Shown: positions 26,583 through 35,585, counted from the first letter of the stretch. The stretch: DNA of 64,000 bases from Bacteriovorax sp037444575 (GCA_037444575.1 JBBIME010000006.1:248001-312000), one strand, 5' to 3'. Made by a program: numbers and translations. Notes: a model not told the origin generated them from the letters alone.

Positions 26583-27256
26583 AAGCTCACCTTCGTATTA
26601 CCCTTGGCAGATCTTCCGTAAAAGCGAAGCCTTTCCATCTCGTCCAGTCGCTTGTCTTCAAGTTCTTCGGCCTTAAGTCGATTCGCCGTCTTCTGTGTCT
26701 TCAATAATTCAAGCTGAATTTCAGATTGCTTTAATTGATTTTCATAAATCAAAGCTGTGTTTTGTGCAGTTAATTGGTTGGCACGACCTGCGTTTTTTGC
26801 TTCAATTGAATGAGTAACTTGAATATCGGCCCTTTTCTTTTTCATTTCATTAAGCTTTTTATTTTGTTCCACATAAACGATGGTTTTCTTTTCATCACTT
26901 TTAATCTCAGCATAGTTTTTCATTAACTCTTTTAGATCAACCATATTGTATTTAAGATCACGGATGGCAACATTTAAGTCTCCAAGATTAGTGACTTCTT
27001 TTTTAGTGGATAGCTCTTCTGCCAAATACAAAACTCTCTCTGCTCTGAAATACTGATCTTGAACAAGTTCATTGTATTGCTGCATTTTTTGAGTGTATTT
27101 TTCAGCATTGGTTACAAGCTTTTCAAGCTCATTAAGTTGACTGGCGGTTGTAGTCACAAGTTGCACCATCATAGCGGTTTCTTCTCCAATGATGGCAAAG
27201 CTCGACAGTGGAAATAATAAACACAATATCAAAATTAAATTCACGGGATTTTTCAT
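26579..27256 (-). CDS. VirB5/TrbJ-like pilus-associated protein
   Basis: 225 residues with a signal peptide ending S-S-F-A. The mature part is almost entirely helical with long coiled coils (Q-L-N-E-L-E-K-L, then N-E-M-K-K-K-R-A-D-I) and a late Q-L-T-A-Q-N-T-A-L-I-Y-E-N-Q-L stretch that is typical of VirB5/TrbJ proteins. VirB5 sits at the pilus tip and aids contact. Four-base overlaps join it to the VirB4 gene upstream and the VirB6-like gene downstream. Confidence 0.78.
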   Translation of the reverse strand: MKNPVNLILILCLLFPLSSFAIIGEETAMMVQLVTTTASQLNELEKLVTNAEKYTQKMQQYNELVQDQYFRAERVLYLAEELSTKKEVTNLGDLNVAIRDLKYNMVDLKELMKNYAEIKSDEKKTIVYVEQNKKLNEMKKKRADIQVTHSIEAKNAGRANQLTAQNTALIYENQLKQSEIQLELLKTQKTANRLKAEELEDKRLDEMERLRFYGRSAKGNTKVSL

Positions 27257-29130
27257 GCTCTCTCTCCTGTCAAAAGATAAAGATATTGATCAAAAACTTC
27301 TTTGAATTCCATCAGTCCAAATCTTTCTTTTTCAAACCTTTCAAATTTTACAGACTCATTTTTTTCAGTATTAAAAAGATAAAACTCTTTTTTTGTTGGA
27401 TAAAATCTAACAATTTTTTTGATTAAATCAGATAAAACCAAAAACTCTGAGTATTCACCTTTTTTGGAATTAACCTGCTCTAAAAATGTCTTCACTTCCT
27501 CATTTAAGTAATCTCCCAGGATTTCTTGCTTAAATAAAAATTTAAAATGAGAGTTTTGATAGATAACTCTTCCAAGTGGTGACAATAGGAAATCTTCAAG
27601 ATTTTGAGATATGGCAACTGCTGAGGCTTGATGCTTTCTAAATGTCCTAAAGCTCTCGGCCACATATTCAGCATTTTTTGTAAGTAATTGCCAGCATTCA
27701 TCAAAAACAAATATCTTTTGACCTTCTATATTTTTAAAATACTCAATCAAATATACAATTAATGGAGCTTTAATATTTTCTGGATACAGGGATAAATCAC
27801 AATATGTGAGCTGGTTAATATCAGCATATCCATGAGTAAAATATTCTTTTATTTCAGAAAAATAATACTTAATCCCTGAAAACGCTGACTCTAACTTTTC
27901 TAAAAAATGATCAAATGAAACGAAGTTATTATCGTTTAACCCTCTTATGACCTCAAAAAGTTTTCCTTCATCGGACTTTGAAAAGAATCCGTCATCAACT
28001 ACACTTAAGATAAAATTCTTCAAATAAACGTGATCTCTAAACTGAAGCGGATTAAACGAGTGCGAAAAATTGCGCCCATCCAAGTAAGTTACTGTCTTTT
28101 TGAATGAATTACCAAGATCAAGGATGACAACCTTTCTTCCTCGCTCCACTTCGTCTTTAATTATCTTATTGGCCATCATAGACTTTCCCTGTCCCGATGT
28201 TCCTGTAATAAGAAGATTGAAGTTAATGGCCGCTTCATCAAACAGATTAAAATAAACCTCTCTTCGTTTTGGTGAGTGCAGAACAATTCCACTACTCATT
28301 AGAGATTCACTTGGAAGTGGCATTAGTCCTGACAAGAAACTGCTTGTGAGTAATTGAGTTCTTTTAAAAAGAGGCCTTACCCCAGGAATAATACTTGAAT
28401 AAAACAATCCTAAAGAACGAACTTCCGTTAAAAGATCAAAGTCATGAAGTTTGGCTCTCTGTCTTATATCTTTGGTCCTTTCATCTAATTCAAATTTAGA
28501 TTCACCACTTACGATAAACCATCCCTCAAAGTTAAAAACAATTTCCTCGCCCGTCATCACCAGCTCTAGCAACTCTTCTGATTCTTTAAAGGCCTTTTCA
28601 GATTCAATATTCCGTAGTGCTTCTAGCGTTAATGAAAAATGCAGTTTACGCTTTCGATCTAGCTTCTTCTTTGCCTCTACTTGGTTAATCTTTTTAAAAT
28701 GGATAACAAAATCACCGAAGCTTTCAAAAAATTGTGGATCAATTGTCCTTGGCATCTCTTTTATACTTAAAAGTCGAAGATACTTTTGATTAGCTATTAA
28801 ATAATCGTTGAAAATTTCAATATCTTGAAAAATATCCAACTTTCCCAGAAGAAGATTAAGTGGAGATTCGATTAATTGAAGCTTTCCACCAAGACTTTCT
28901 AAGTTTTTGTCAGAGGTATTTAAATAGAGTTTATCATTAAGGTAATAGATTTTATAAAACTCATCCTCAGATAAATTTTTAAGTTCTGATTGAAAAGTTG
29001 TAAGAAGTGACGCCTTTTCGGCATCACTTCTTTGAGAAAAATCTGGAGTTTCAATTTTAAACATTCTTGAAACATCTCCTCTAATTGACGTGATCTTACC
29101 TTCGTCAATTTCTAAAATTGGAAAGATCAT
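27253..29130 (-). CDS. VirB4/TraC-like T4SS motor ATPase
   Basis: 625 residues, inner-membrane-associated ATPase that energises pilus assembly and transfer. The N-terminal domain (1-270) is followed by Walker A G310-T-S-G-Q-G-K-S317 and Walker B K-I-F-V-F-D477-E478, with a C-W-Q-L-L continuation typical of TraC/VirB4. A motif with A-V-A-I-S-Q-N-L-E-D-F follows. It is somewhat shorter than usual (about 800) because the N-terminal half is compact. It overlaps genes on both sides by four bases. No VirB11-type ATPase gene is in the operon, as in F-like systems. Confidence 0.92.
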   Translation of the reverse strand: MIFPILEIDEGKITSIRGDVSRMFKIETPDFSQRSDAEKASLLTTFQSELKNLSEDEFYKIYYLNDKLYLNTSDKNLESLGGKLQLIESPLNLLLGKLDIFQDIEIFNDYLIANQKYLRLLSIKEMPRTIDPQFFESFGDFVIHFKKINQVEAKKKLDRKRKLHFSLTLEALRNIESEKAFKESEELLELVMTGEEIVFNFEGWFIVSGESKFELDERTKDIRQRAKLHDFDLLTEVRSLGLFYSSIIPGVRPLFKRTQLLTSSFLSGLMPLPSESLMSSGIVLHSPKRREVYFNLFDEAAINFNLLITGTSGQGKSMMANKIIKDEVERGRKVVILDLGNSFKKTVTYLDGRNFSHSFNPLQFRDHVYLKNFILSVVDDGFFSKSDEGKLFEVIRGLNDNNFVSFDHFLEKLESAFSGIKYYFSEIKEYFTHGYADINQLTYCDLSLYPENIKAPLIVYLIEYFKNIEGQKIFVFDECWQLLTKNAEYVAESFRTFRKHQASAVAISQNLEDFLLSPLGRVIYQNSHFKFLFKQEILGDYLNEEVKTFLEQVNSKKGEYSEFLVLSDLIKKIVRFYPTKKEFYLFNTEKNESVKFERFEKERFGLMEFKEVFDQYLYLLTGERA

Positions 29131-29414
29131 ATCAACACCCCACTAAGTGAGCCTTTCAGCATGACTTTTATCTTCTCTTTCCATTTTAAGGTGTCAGTTT
29201 TTGTAAAAAACAAACTAAGGTGATGTGGAGGAAACTTCAAAGTCACAAACTTGAAGCAGCCGATAGCACCAATAATCATGAGTAAGCTTCCAACAGAACC
29301 TAAATTAAAAAGCACAGATAAAATAAGTGCGCCAACTAAAACAAAAAGATCAATAATTGAAAGCCCTATAAAAGATGGATTTGATTTTAAGAATCGCGGA
29401 TAATAAAATTTCAT
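29127..29414 (-). CDS. VirB3/TraL-like small membrane protein
   Basis: 95 residues with two closely spaced TM helices (about 22-37 and 40-58) after a short Y-P-R-F-L-K-S-N-P start, then an amphipathic tail. This is the usual shape of VirB3/TraL, which works with VirB4 in pilus assembly. Position directly before VirB4 and after the pilin fits. Its ATG overlaps the pilin stop by one base. Confidence 0.82.
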   Translation of the reverse strand: MKFYYPRFLKSNPSFIGLSIIDLFVLVGALILSVLFNLGSVGSLLMIIGAIGCFKFVTLKFPPHHLSLFFTKTDTLKWKEKIKVMLKGSLSGVLI

Positions 29415-29686
29415 TAAGCACCTCCTCCGGCAACAGATCGTAATGTTGAAATGATTACTGGTGCTGCCAAAATAACTAATATTCCTAAAATGGCCTGAGT
29501 GACCTTCTGTCCTCCATCTTGTTTGCCCATGTGTAAATATGTTCCAGCAACGACTAAAGAAATTAATCCAACAGCAAGTCCCAAACGACTTACCTCACTC
29601 CCTAAAGCATCCGCGGTTCCTTTAAGTGATCCAGCAAGTGCAAAGTTCTGAAAACTTGAAAATAAAAACAATAAAAATAAATTCAT
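29414..29686 (-). CDS. VirB2/TrbC-like pilin
   Basis: 90 residues: an N-terminal signal ending F-A-L-A, a short polar segment, and two hydrophobic helices (about 36-52 and 63-82) separated by a basic loop M-G-K-Q-D-G-G-Q-K. This is the canonical prepilin form, giving a mature subunit of about 70 residues that makes the pilus. It opens the virB2-virB3-virB4 block and is followed by VirB3 with a one-base overlap. Confidence 0.85.
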   Translation of the reverse strand: MNLFLLFLFSSFQNFALAGSLKGTADALGSEVSRLGLAVGLISLVVAGTYLHMGKQDGGQKVTQAILGILVILAAPVIISTLRSVAGGGA

Positions 29687-29694
29687 AATCTCTC

Positions 29695-31617
29695 CTAGTT
29701 GTAATAGTTTTCAATTGAGCTGCTAACGCCAATTGAAATTTCTTGATAATAAGGCCCTGAGGCGACATTAGTTATTGGATAAGGCCATCCATGTGCATGG
29801 GCCTGATTAATCCAACCTAAAATTTCACCAAGCTCTCTTGTTTCTGATGACAGTTGGGTTTGATACTTTTCAGCTACCGCCGGAGTATTAAATGGACATC
29901 CTCCGAATCCCTGCCAATATCCACCAACATCAACCAACTTCACACCAAAGAAGTCAGATCCTGCAAATGAGCGTACTTTTAATGACAATGTGTTTTCTTC
30001 AAAGTCTTTAATCTCTTTTATTGTAGATATATCGTTGATGGTGACGTGAACACCGACGTCTGTTTTTGTGAGTAGAACCTTTTTCTCTTTTAAAAGATCG
30101 GCAAGTTTATAAGAATCACCGTTGATGATAAGGTCTAATTTTTCTCCTTCCCCCAACAGATCAGGCGAAAACGCGAAGCCTTCATTGTAATCTCTAAATA
30201 CGTTTACATCCCAAGTGCAATTCATCGGCAACGAGATACAGTTATTCCCACAACTGCCTCCAGCGCGATTGAACACTTCATGCTGTTTAGTAATTGTTCG
30301 CCCAAAGTGATTAAGTGGGTGCAAAGTAAATTCGACTTTAGAATTTGGAGTTATATTACCCAGTGGTAATATTGATTCCGATTTATTTCCGTCAATTTTA
30401 GTAACATAAGAATAAATACTTTCTTGAGTCTGCTCTGAAAGATCACTTCCTGTTATATAGCTTAAAATGATTCGATCTGTTGGCGTATATCCATGGTCTA
30501 GAAAGTTTTCCTTAAACTCATTAGTCATCACAAACCACTTACCGAGTTTGTCTTTGTCTTTCACTTCTTTTAGGTGAGTAAAATCTGATAGATTGTTTTG
30601 AAACTGACCAATTTTTAAAAGTGCATCCTCTTTTACTTCATAGTTTTTATCAAAGATGGCCTTTAAAATGTTCTGAAACGAAACTCCATTACTAGCGGAT
30701 ACATAATAGATTTTTTCTTCTAATGGGGTTTCATATAAAACCGGAGTGGACTTGGCCTTTACAGATGCCAGAATAGTCTTGTAGGTCGAAGATAATGATG
30801 GGATTTCATAGTCATCAATTTCTGAAATAATAAACTCACCACGTTTAAAGAAACTTTCCTTTAAAAGGGATATCGGCGCATGATCAATTACAACATCAAA
30901 TGTTTCATAGACTCCACTTTGAAAATGTCGATCAACAGCAACAGACGACAAGACGTCATAGTTTTCAGTCTCATGATTTAAAAAGTAGAAATTAAGTTTT
31001 AGATTCTTCACCTCTTTGAAAAAAGCTGACTCATTCAATCTGGCCTGATTTGATAACGTGATCTTGATATCATCTATGAGATTTTGATCATTGAAAATAT
31101 CTCGATACTTAATCGCCTCTGCGTGAAAGAATTTTGGATCAATCTCTGGATAACTCACCCATGATAGGTCGTGTTCGGTAAATGTTCCCGAAGTATGAGA
31201 TGAAAATCTTCCAAAGCTAGCGGCAGTCTTGAGAGCATGATTTCGAGCAAAGACATTTCCTACCCGAAACTTAAAATCGGGATTAGTATCTTTTACGTCT
31301 GTATTAATCACAAAAGACTTTTGATCTTTAATCGGATCACCAGTAAGTGGATGATAAAAAACTTCGATCTTGTAATTTTGTAAAAATCTAACCTTTAAAT
31401 CTGGAAGTTCTGCCACAAAAGGATTGCGCCCTAATGCGATCTCTTCACTATCTTTTACTCCGTCACCGTCACTATCTCCATTTGGATCGACTTTTAATTC
31501 ATTCGCTCCAGAAACACCTTGGGGATTTAGTTTCCCATCACTTTTAAACGAACATGAAGCAAGCGTTGTCAAAACTAGACAAAGAAGTGCCCATGCTAAA
31601 AATAATTTTAGCTTCAT
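29695..31617 (-). CDS. Large T4SS-linked lipoprotein with calcium-type repeat
   Basis: 640 residues, the longest gene of the transfer operon. Lipobox L-A-S-C at residues 19-22. Residues 44-70 carry a thrombospondin type 3-like calcium repeat (D-P-N-G-D-S-D-G-D-G-V-K-D-S-E-E). The rest is beta-rich without a family I recognise; one Cys cluster (C-G-N-N-C, then C-T-W) lies near residue 465-485. It is directly before the pilin gene, only eight bases away. An adhesin or mating-pair stabiliser exposed on the cell surface, in the role TraN plays in F, is possible but inferred from position alone. Confidence 0.7.
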   Translation of the reverse strand: MKLKLFLAWALLCLVLTTLASCSFKSDGKLNPQGVSGANELKVDPNGDSDGDGVKDSEEIALGRNPFVAELPDLKVRFLQNYKIEVFYHPLTGDPIKDQKSFVINTDVKDTNPDFKFRVGNVFARNHALKTAASFGRFSSHTSGTFTEHDLSWVSYPEIDPKFFHAEAIKYRDIFNDQNLIDDIKITLSNQARLNESAFFKEVKNLKLNFYFLNHETENYDVLSSVAVDRHFQSGVYETFDVVIDHAPISLLKESFFKRGEFIISEIDDYEIPSLSSTYKTILASVKAKSTPVLYETPLEEKIYYVSASNGVSFQNILKAIFDKNYEVKEDALLKIGQFQNNLSDFTHLKEVKDKDKLGKWFVMTNEFKENFLDHGYTPTDRIILSYITGSDLSEQTQESIYSYVTKIDGNKSESILPLGNITPNSKVEFTLHPLNHFGRTITKQHEVFNRAGGSCGNNCISLPMNCTWDVNVFRDYNEGFAFSPDLLGEGEKLDLIINGDSYKLADLLKEKKVLLTKTDVGVHVTINDISTIKEIKDFEENTLSLKVRSFAGSDFFGVKLVDVGGYWQGFGGCPFNTPAVAEKYQTQLSSETRELGEILGWINQAHAHGWPYPITNVASGPYYQEISIGVSSSIENYYN

Positions 31618-31643
31618 AATTTTTTCCTTTTTAAATTAAAATT

Positions 31644-31838
31644 CTAGTTTTCTAAAAGTGCTTTTGGATGTAAATATCTAAGCATTCCTTGATTCTTTGA
31701 ATTTTCTGTTTTTAGTTTTAGTTCATCGATCATTTTCTTAATCTCTAAGGCCTTTGCCGAGGCCTTGGGATTATTCTTTAATTCACTTTCTCTAATGGCC
31801 CTTAAGACCCCTTCAACTTTTTCAACTAAGCTTTTCAT
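31644..31838 (-). CDS. Small helical protein at the head of the transfer operon
   Basis: 64 residues, charged and helical (long Lys/Glu/Leu heptads), with no membrane segment. I chose the ATG preceded by AAGGTG over a GTG three codons upstream. I recognise no family. It is located between two other small genes and the large lipoprotein, all in the same direction and closely spaced, so it is part of the transfer transcript. Confidence 0.6.
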   Translation of the reverse strand: MKSLVEKVEGVLRAIRESELKNNPKASAKALEIKKMIDELKLKTENSKNQGMLRYLHPKALLEN

Positions 31839-31849
31839 AAATTTCACCT

Positions 31850-32002
31850 TTAAAATGTTCCTGTTAATTCGAGGTGTAGTTCTTCATACCGTCTTGTGAA
31901 CCTCCTGTTGGTAATTAACTCTTCAACGGAAAGCGTGCCGATTAAATCGTGAAGCTCTAGCTTGATTCGTTTTAACTGTTCTCGTCCAAATACCTTTGTC
32001 AT
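31850..32002 (-). CDS. Very small protein in the transfer-operon leader
   Basis: 50 residues starting at an ATG with a good GGGAG five bases upstream; a further 12 in-frame codons upstream lack support. Basic and helical (Q-L-K-R-I-K-L-E-L-H-D-L), no membrane segment, no family recognised. It begins 33 bases after the 163-residue gene and ends 11 bases before the next, so it is likely translated as part of the operon. Confidence 0.55.
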   Translation of the reverse strand: MTKVFGREQLKRIKLELHDLIGTLSVEELITNRRFTRRYEELHLELTGTF

Positions 32003-32034
32003 TTCTTCTCCCTTCTCTGCTCTAGAGATATTTA

Positions 32035-32526
32035 TCAAGCGTTATTGCTTGAATATTTTTGTTTTATATAGTCCCAGATCATTGGCTTAAATTCTGGAAA
32101 GTACCTTTTGAATAAATCATCTAGAATTTTTTTCTTATCTACCATTTCACCATGAAAACAAATGAAGCTCACATCTAGTAAGTAGTTAGTAAATTTATCA
32201 GCCAACAATTCTGTATTAATTGTTTCTATATTTTTATCCATAACGAACCCAAATAAATATTCAACACATTTATCTGTTGCATAGGACTCCAAACACTCTT
32301 CACCGTATTGAATTTCTCTATCTACCAAGAGCGACAATCCTTGATCGAAGCAATTAAGATCAAGTCTGTGATCTTCATAAATTTGAAATTCACCAATTCG
32401 CTTAATGGTGCGATTCATCCAGTTAAAGATTTCCAAATCCTTTCTGATGAAATTTTTGATCACTTTTACTTCGACATCTGTCGCTTTAGTTCCTGTTAAT
32501 GAATTACATAAAATCTCTAAAGTCAT
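32035..32526 (-). CDS. First gene of the transfer operon, unknown function
   Basis: 163 residues, soluble, acidic and helical, with five Cys scattered. I recognise no family and no catalytic motif. AAGGAG precedes the ATG. It is the first gene of a same-strand block that runs for more than 13 kb to the integrase, so its leader holds the likely main promoter of the transfer genes, including the CCACCGTGG repeats. A regulatory or entry-exclusion role cannot be told from sequence. Confidence 0.62.
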   Translation of the reverse strand: MTLEILCNSLTGTKATDVEVKVIKNFIRKDLEIFNWMNRTIKRIGEFQIYEDHRLDLNCFDQGLSLLVDREIQYGEECLESYATDKCVEYLFGFVMDKNIETINTELLADKFTNYLLDVSFICFHGEMVDKKKILDDLFKRYFPEFKPMIWDYIKQKYSSNNA

Positions 32527-33022
32527 ACTTTGCTCCTTGCTTGATTTTTTTAATGAAGTGGAAACTAGAGAAACATTTTATAAAATTCAATTTTAAAATT
32601 AGACGTCGATGAGAAAGTTCACCATGGTGCTTTTTTGGGATTTATTGAAAAAGATAAACAGTTGAAAAATATCATAAAAGTGTTCGCCACCGTGGTTTTT
32701 TAGACCACGGTGGTTTCTCGATAATTAGGTTTTATTCAATTTTTATAAAAAAAGGGCAAAAAAAATTTTGAACAAGGCCAGCATGCACGAATACGCCATC
32801 GACTTCTGCAAACCTTAGGAATGATGAGCATACTATTCTCTAGAAGCAAATGCTCGATATCCCCTTCGAGAAAAAGGAATTCCTTTACCTACAGGATGTA
32901 GGTATGTCACGAGAGCAGGAGCAAAAGTGACCAGCGACTCTGATTATTATTTCATGGGACTTTTTACGAAATGCTTACTTGAAAAATATGATTGCTCTTA
33001 TTTGTAATTCACGATGATGCTC
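32527..33022. other. Leader region of the transfer operon, about 500 bp without a gene
   Basis: No convincing gene; only short overlapping frames near 32850-32940 that could be a decayed coding remnant. The left part is the likely promoter/operator region of the transfer operon: it contains the CACCATGGTG and CCACCGTGG palindromes described separately. AT-rich stretches with TATAAA occur close to the start codon. Confidence 0.55.
32620..32713. promoter_or_regulatory. CCACCGTGG operator-like palindromes upstream of the transfer operon
   Basis: CACCATGGTG lies at 32620-32629; CCACCGTGG at 32687-32695 and its inverse CCACGGTGG at 32705-32713 form a perfect 10-bp hairpin with a 7-base loop. The first two are each preceded by GTTC and followed by TTTTTT, forming a direct repeat about 67 bases apart. 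The same CCACCGTGG occurs twice upstream of the HTH regulator at 38550, so a shared DNA-binding protein is likely. Confidence 0.55.
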
Positions 33023-33391
33023 TCAATAAAAAACTCTTTGGGTAAAGCTTGAGTGCTTAATTACTTCTCTAAAAAGCTTTTCGTAGTCTTTATTGTTAAT
33101 TACAGTCACTAAAGGAAATACAATCGGGTGTTGAAAGGTAAAATCACCCGTAAAAAATATTAAAGGAATTTTTGGCTTGTTTTCTTTTAAGTAGCTTAAT
33201 ACATCTACCCCATTTCCATCCGGCAGTTCAAGGTCACAAATAATAAAATCTATTTCGTTTTGCTTTAGATGTGAGATCGCCTCTTCAACGTTAGTGGCCA
33301 GTGAAATTGTTAAATCAAAAATTTCATTTAAACTTTCCGAAATAATTTCTAGAACTGCCAGATTATCATCTACAATTAAAACCTTATTCAT
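33023..33391 (-). CDS. Stand-alone receiver-domain response regulator
   Basis: 122 residues, a single CheY-like receiver: acidic pair V-D-D-N near residue 8, phosphoacceptor D in I-I-C-D-L-E-L-P-D, T in F-F-T-G-D and a late Lys (N-N-K-D-Y). No output domain. I used the ATG two codons after an alternative GTG. No histidine kinase is adjacent, so its partner must be elsewhere. It differs clearly from the two closely related receivers further right. Confidence 0.85.
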   Translation of the reverse strand: MNKVLIVDDNLAVLEIISESLNEIFDLTISLATNVEEAISHLKQNEIDFIICDLELPDGNGVDVLSYLKENKPKIPLIFFTGDFTFQHPIVFPLVTVINNKDYEKLFREVIKHSSFTQRVFY

Positions 33392-33583
33392 TTTCACTAT
33401 CGCTGTTAATGTTGAGAATTTCCGTTTATTTCAATATATTACTATAAATTTCCATGGTTTTCTCTATATTTCCATAAAATTGTAAAAAAAGACAAAAATT
33501 GATATCAAATTTACATAGCCATTTGTTTTTGCTCATTAAAAATGCTAAGCTTTTGAAATGAAAGACAAGTTGGAGTTCTAAAA

Positions 33584-34036
33584 ATGCCAAGAAAAAAGAA
33601 ATTGCTAAGCTCGAATATCACCAAAGAGAGACTATCAGGAACACCATTTTCAAGCATGAGTGAAATGTCTGCGGCTAGTGAGGCCATAAGAAGAGAAACT
33701 TGGGAACAATTAGAAAAGGCCAGAATAAAAAGAGAGCTTCTACAAAAATCAGAGTATAAATTTTTTCTTGAACCTTTCAGAAAGGGAATGATTTGCAAGT
33801 ACGGTGAAAAAAATGACAATCTCGTACGCGTATTTCTAAGTGATGAAGGCGGTATTGAAGTTGATATTAATGAAGAAATGAAAAGTGAAGAAAACAGTGG
33901 CGCCTTGTTGAGCGCTCTAATTAAATCAACGAGCGACTCCCTATTTTCAAATTATCTAAAGTCTATGGATATTATTTCACTTCATGAAGTCAATGAAGCA
34001 GAAAATCCAAAAACAAAAAAGAAAATAAAAAAATAA
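33584..34036 (+). CDS. Small basic/acidic cytosolic protein of unknown function
   Basis: 150 residues without signal peptide or membrane segment. The N-terminus is basic (P-R-K-K-K), the centre helical and charged, and the end again Lys-rich, which could mean nucleic acid binding. I recognise no family. GGAG precedes the ATG. It stands alone on the plus strand between two receiver genes on the minus strand. Confidence 0.6.
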   Translation: MPRKKKLLSSNITKERLSGTPFSSMSEMSAASEAIRRETWEQLEKARIKRELLQKSEYKFFLEPFRKGMICKYGEKNDNLVRVFLSDEGGIEVDINEEMKSEENSGALLSALIKSTSDSLFSNYLKSMDIISLHEVNEAENPKTKKKIKK

Positions 34037-34091
34037 TTAATCAAAGATCAAGTCGTAGCTTTTACATATAAAGCTGAGGCTATAACAATTG

Positions 34092-34109
34092 ATTTAGATT
34101 AATCTAAAT
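34092..34109. repeat. Perfect 18-bp AT-rich palindrome between convergent genes
   Basis: ATTTAGATT followed directly by AATCTAAAT. It lies between the stops of two convergent genes. It may be a weak bidirectional terminator or a protein-binding site; there is no T-run. Confidence 0.4.
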
Positions 34110-34118
34110 ATCGCTTTA

Positions 34119-34481
34119 TCATTTTTGCATTCGAATTAGTTTTTTAAGATCTTCCAATAAGAGATCAAGATCAAAAGGCTTACTAAAAATTCTTCGCACT
34201 CCTTTAGCGTTAGCTTCTTCAGAACTTATGTCAGCTTGGGCGGAAAAAAAGTAAAAGATAGGTCTCTTCTTCATAGAATGAACATAATCAAGAACGAATC
34301 GCCCATCTCCATTTGGCATCCTGAAATCTGAAATTACAATATCAATATTATTTTTCTTCAATACTTTAATCGCCGCTTTTCCTGAATTGGCCTTAAGAAC
34401 AATAAATCCACATTTTGCCAACTCGTTATCAAGAATTTCTAATATTTCAATTTCGTCATCAACGATGAGTATCCTATGCAT
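34119..34481 (-). CDS. Stand-alone receiver-domain response regulator (paralog A)
   Basis: 120 residues: V-D-D-E (acidic pair), phosphoacceptor D in V-I-S-D-F-R-M-P-N-G-D-G, S in F-F-S-A-Q, and K in F-S-K-P-F. All phosphorylation residues are present; no output domain. It is very similar to the receiver at 42065-42475, sharing S-D-F-R-M-P-N-G-D-G-R-F-V-L-D-Y exactly, so the two arose by duplication. AGGAG precedes the ATG. No kinase is adjacent. Confidence 0.88.
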   Translation of the reverse strand: MHRILIVDDEIEILEILDNELAKCGFIVLKANSGKAAIKVLKKNNIDIVISDFRMPNGDGRFVLDYVHSMKKRPIFYFFSAQADISSEEANAKGVRRIFSKPFDLDLLLEDLKKLIRMQK

Positions 34482-34587
34482 TTTCGCTCCTGCTTTAGAT
34501 TCCTAACTTATTTTACTTTAATTCTTCTCAAAATACGACCTTTAAGAGTCGTTGTCCTTCAAAGGTCGTGAATCCAAAATTAAAATA

Positions 34588-34821
34588 ATGAGAAAAAGAA
34601 ATGAAATAGATGCAAAAACTTGGAAACTAGTTAAGAAAATTGCCAAAAATATTAAAACAATCCGTAAAAGCAATGGATTAACACAAGAAGATATGGATGA
34701 GCTTGGGTTTAATCCTAGATGGTTCCAGCGGCTTGAATCCGGTACACATATCCCCACAATCCCAACTCTTGATAGGCTTGCAAGAGTGTTCAAAGTAGAA
34801 ATAACTGCTTTTTTTGAATGA
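34588..34821 (+). CDS. Xre-family HTH regulator (small)
   Basis: 77 residues from the ATG; an upstream TTG 12 codons earlier is open but unsupported. Nearly all of the protein is one Cro/CI-type HTH: I-K-T-I-R-K-S-N-G-L-T-Q-E-D-M-D-E-L, then W-F-Q-R-L-E-S-G, then T-L-D-R-L-A-R-V-F-K-V. It is probably a transcription regulator of nearby island genes. Divergent from the paralog A receiver gene. Confidence 0.75.
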   Translation: MRKRNEIDAKTWKLVKKIAKNIKTIRKSNGLTQEDMDELGFNPRWFQRLESGTHIPTIPTLDRLARVFKVEITAFFE

Positions 34822-34846
34822 CCGATATCTCAAATTACTTAAACCA

Positions 34847-35485
34847 TCATTTTATTTCGGGAAATTTTAACTTAGTTGTTTTTTTAAACAGACAATACGT
34901 AAAATTTTGAACTGTATTAAATGGTGTGTGATGATCTTCTACCCCAAACTCTAATAACTCAAGTTTTGAAAATTTCGCTACGAGATCTTCTTTGTCATAC
35001 TGACATATTTCAAGGCCACTGCATTTCTTAGGGCCATTTTTTGAAAAAGTAGAAATTAAAAAATAACCTTCAGGCTTAAGGGAATCCATAAGTAGCTCAA
35101 CATATTTTTTTTGATCATCAGGATTTGTTAAAAAATGAAAGACTGCTCGGTCATGCCAAACATCAAATTGGTTTAAAAATTTTGCATCAATAATGTCAGA
35201 TACAATGGTAGTAATTTTATTATCAGGAAACTTTTCATTTAATGTTTCTTTTAATTTCAACAGCGCTGTGTTTGAAATATCCAGTACAGTGATGTCCTTA
35301 AATGATATTTCATAAAGGTACTCTGAAAGCTTTGAACGTCCTCCCCCAATATCAATTATTTTTGCTGTACTAGGTAGATTTAAAGACAATATAGTTTCAA
35401 GTGAACGTTTTGGCACCTCTTGATACCAACTAACCCCGTCTTCTGATTTTGATTCATAAACATTATCCCAAAACTTCGAATCCAT
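34847..35485 (-). CDS. Class I SAM-dependent methyltransferase
   Basis: 212 residues. Motif I is I-I-D-I-G-G-G-R-S-K-L (about 43-53), the acidic ribose contact D-I-S lies after strand 2, and the post-I block F-D-V-W-H-D-R-A-V-F-H-F-L is typical of small-molecule methyltransferases often found with metal or metalloid resistance genes. The substrate cannot be read. AGAGGAAG precedes the ATG. It is monocistronic within the cargo region, near the Met-rich envelope protein. Confidence 0.82.
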   Translation of the reverse strand: MDSKFWDNVYESKSEDGVSWYQEVPKRSLETILSLNLPSTAKIIDIGGGRSKLSEYLYEISFKDITVLDISNTALLKLKETLNEKFPDNKITTIVSDIIDAKFLNQFDVWHDRAVFHFLTNPDDQKKYVELLMDSLKPEGYFLISTFSKNGPKKCSGLEICQYDKEDLVAKFSKLELLEFGVEDHHTPFNTVQNFTYCLFKKTTKLKFPEIK

Positions 35486-35585
35486 TTACTTCCTCTTGCA
35501 TATCATCGCCAATATTTAGTCGATGATATGTTACTTAAGGTATCTGGTACATAGTGAAATGAAGAATTTCGCCACTACTCTTTTG

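Noticed and set aside
32783..33006. Several short overlapping frames that might be a decayed gene
   Set aside because: No frame combination gives a recognisable protein; kept only as a remark in the intergenic entry.
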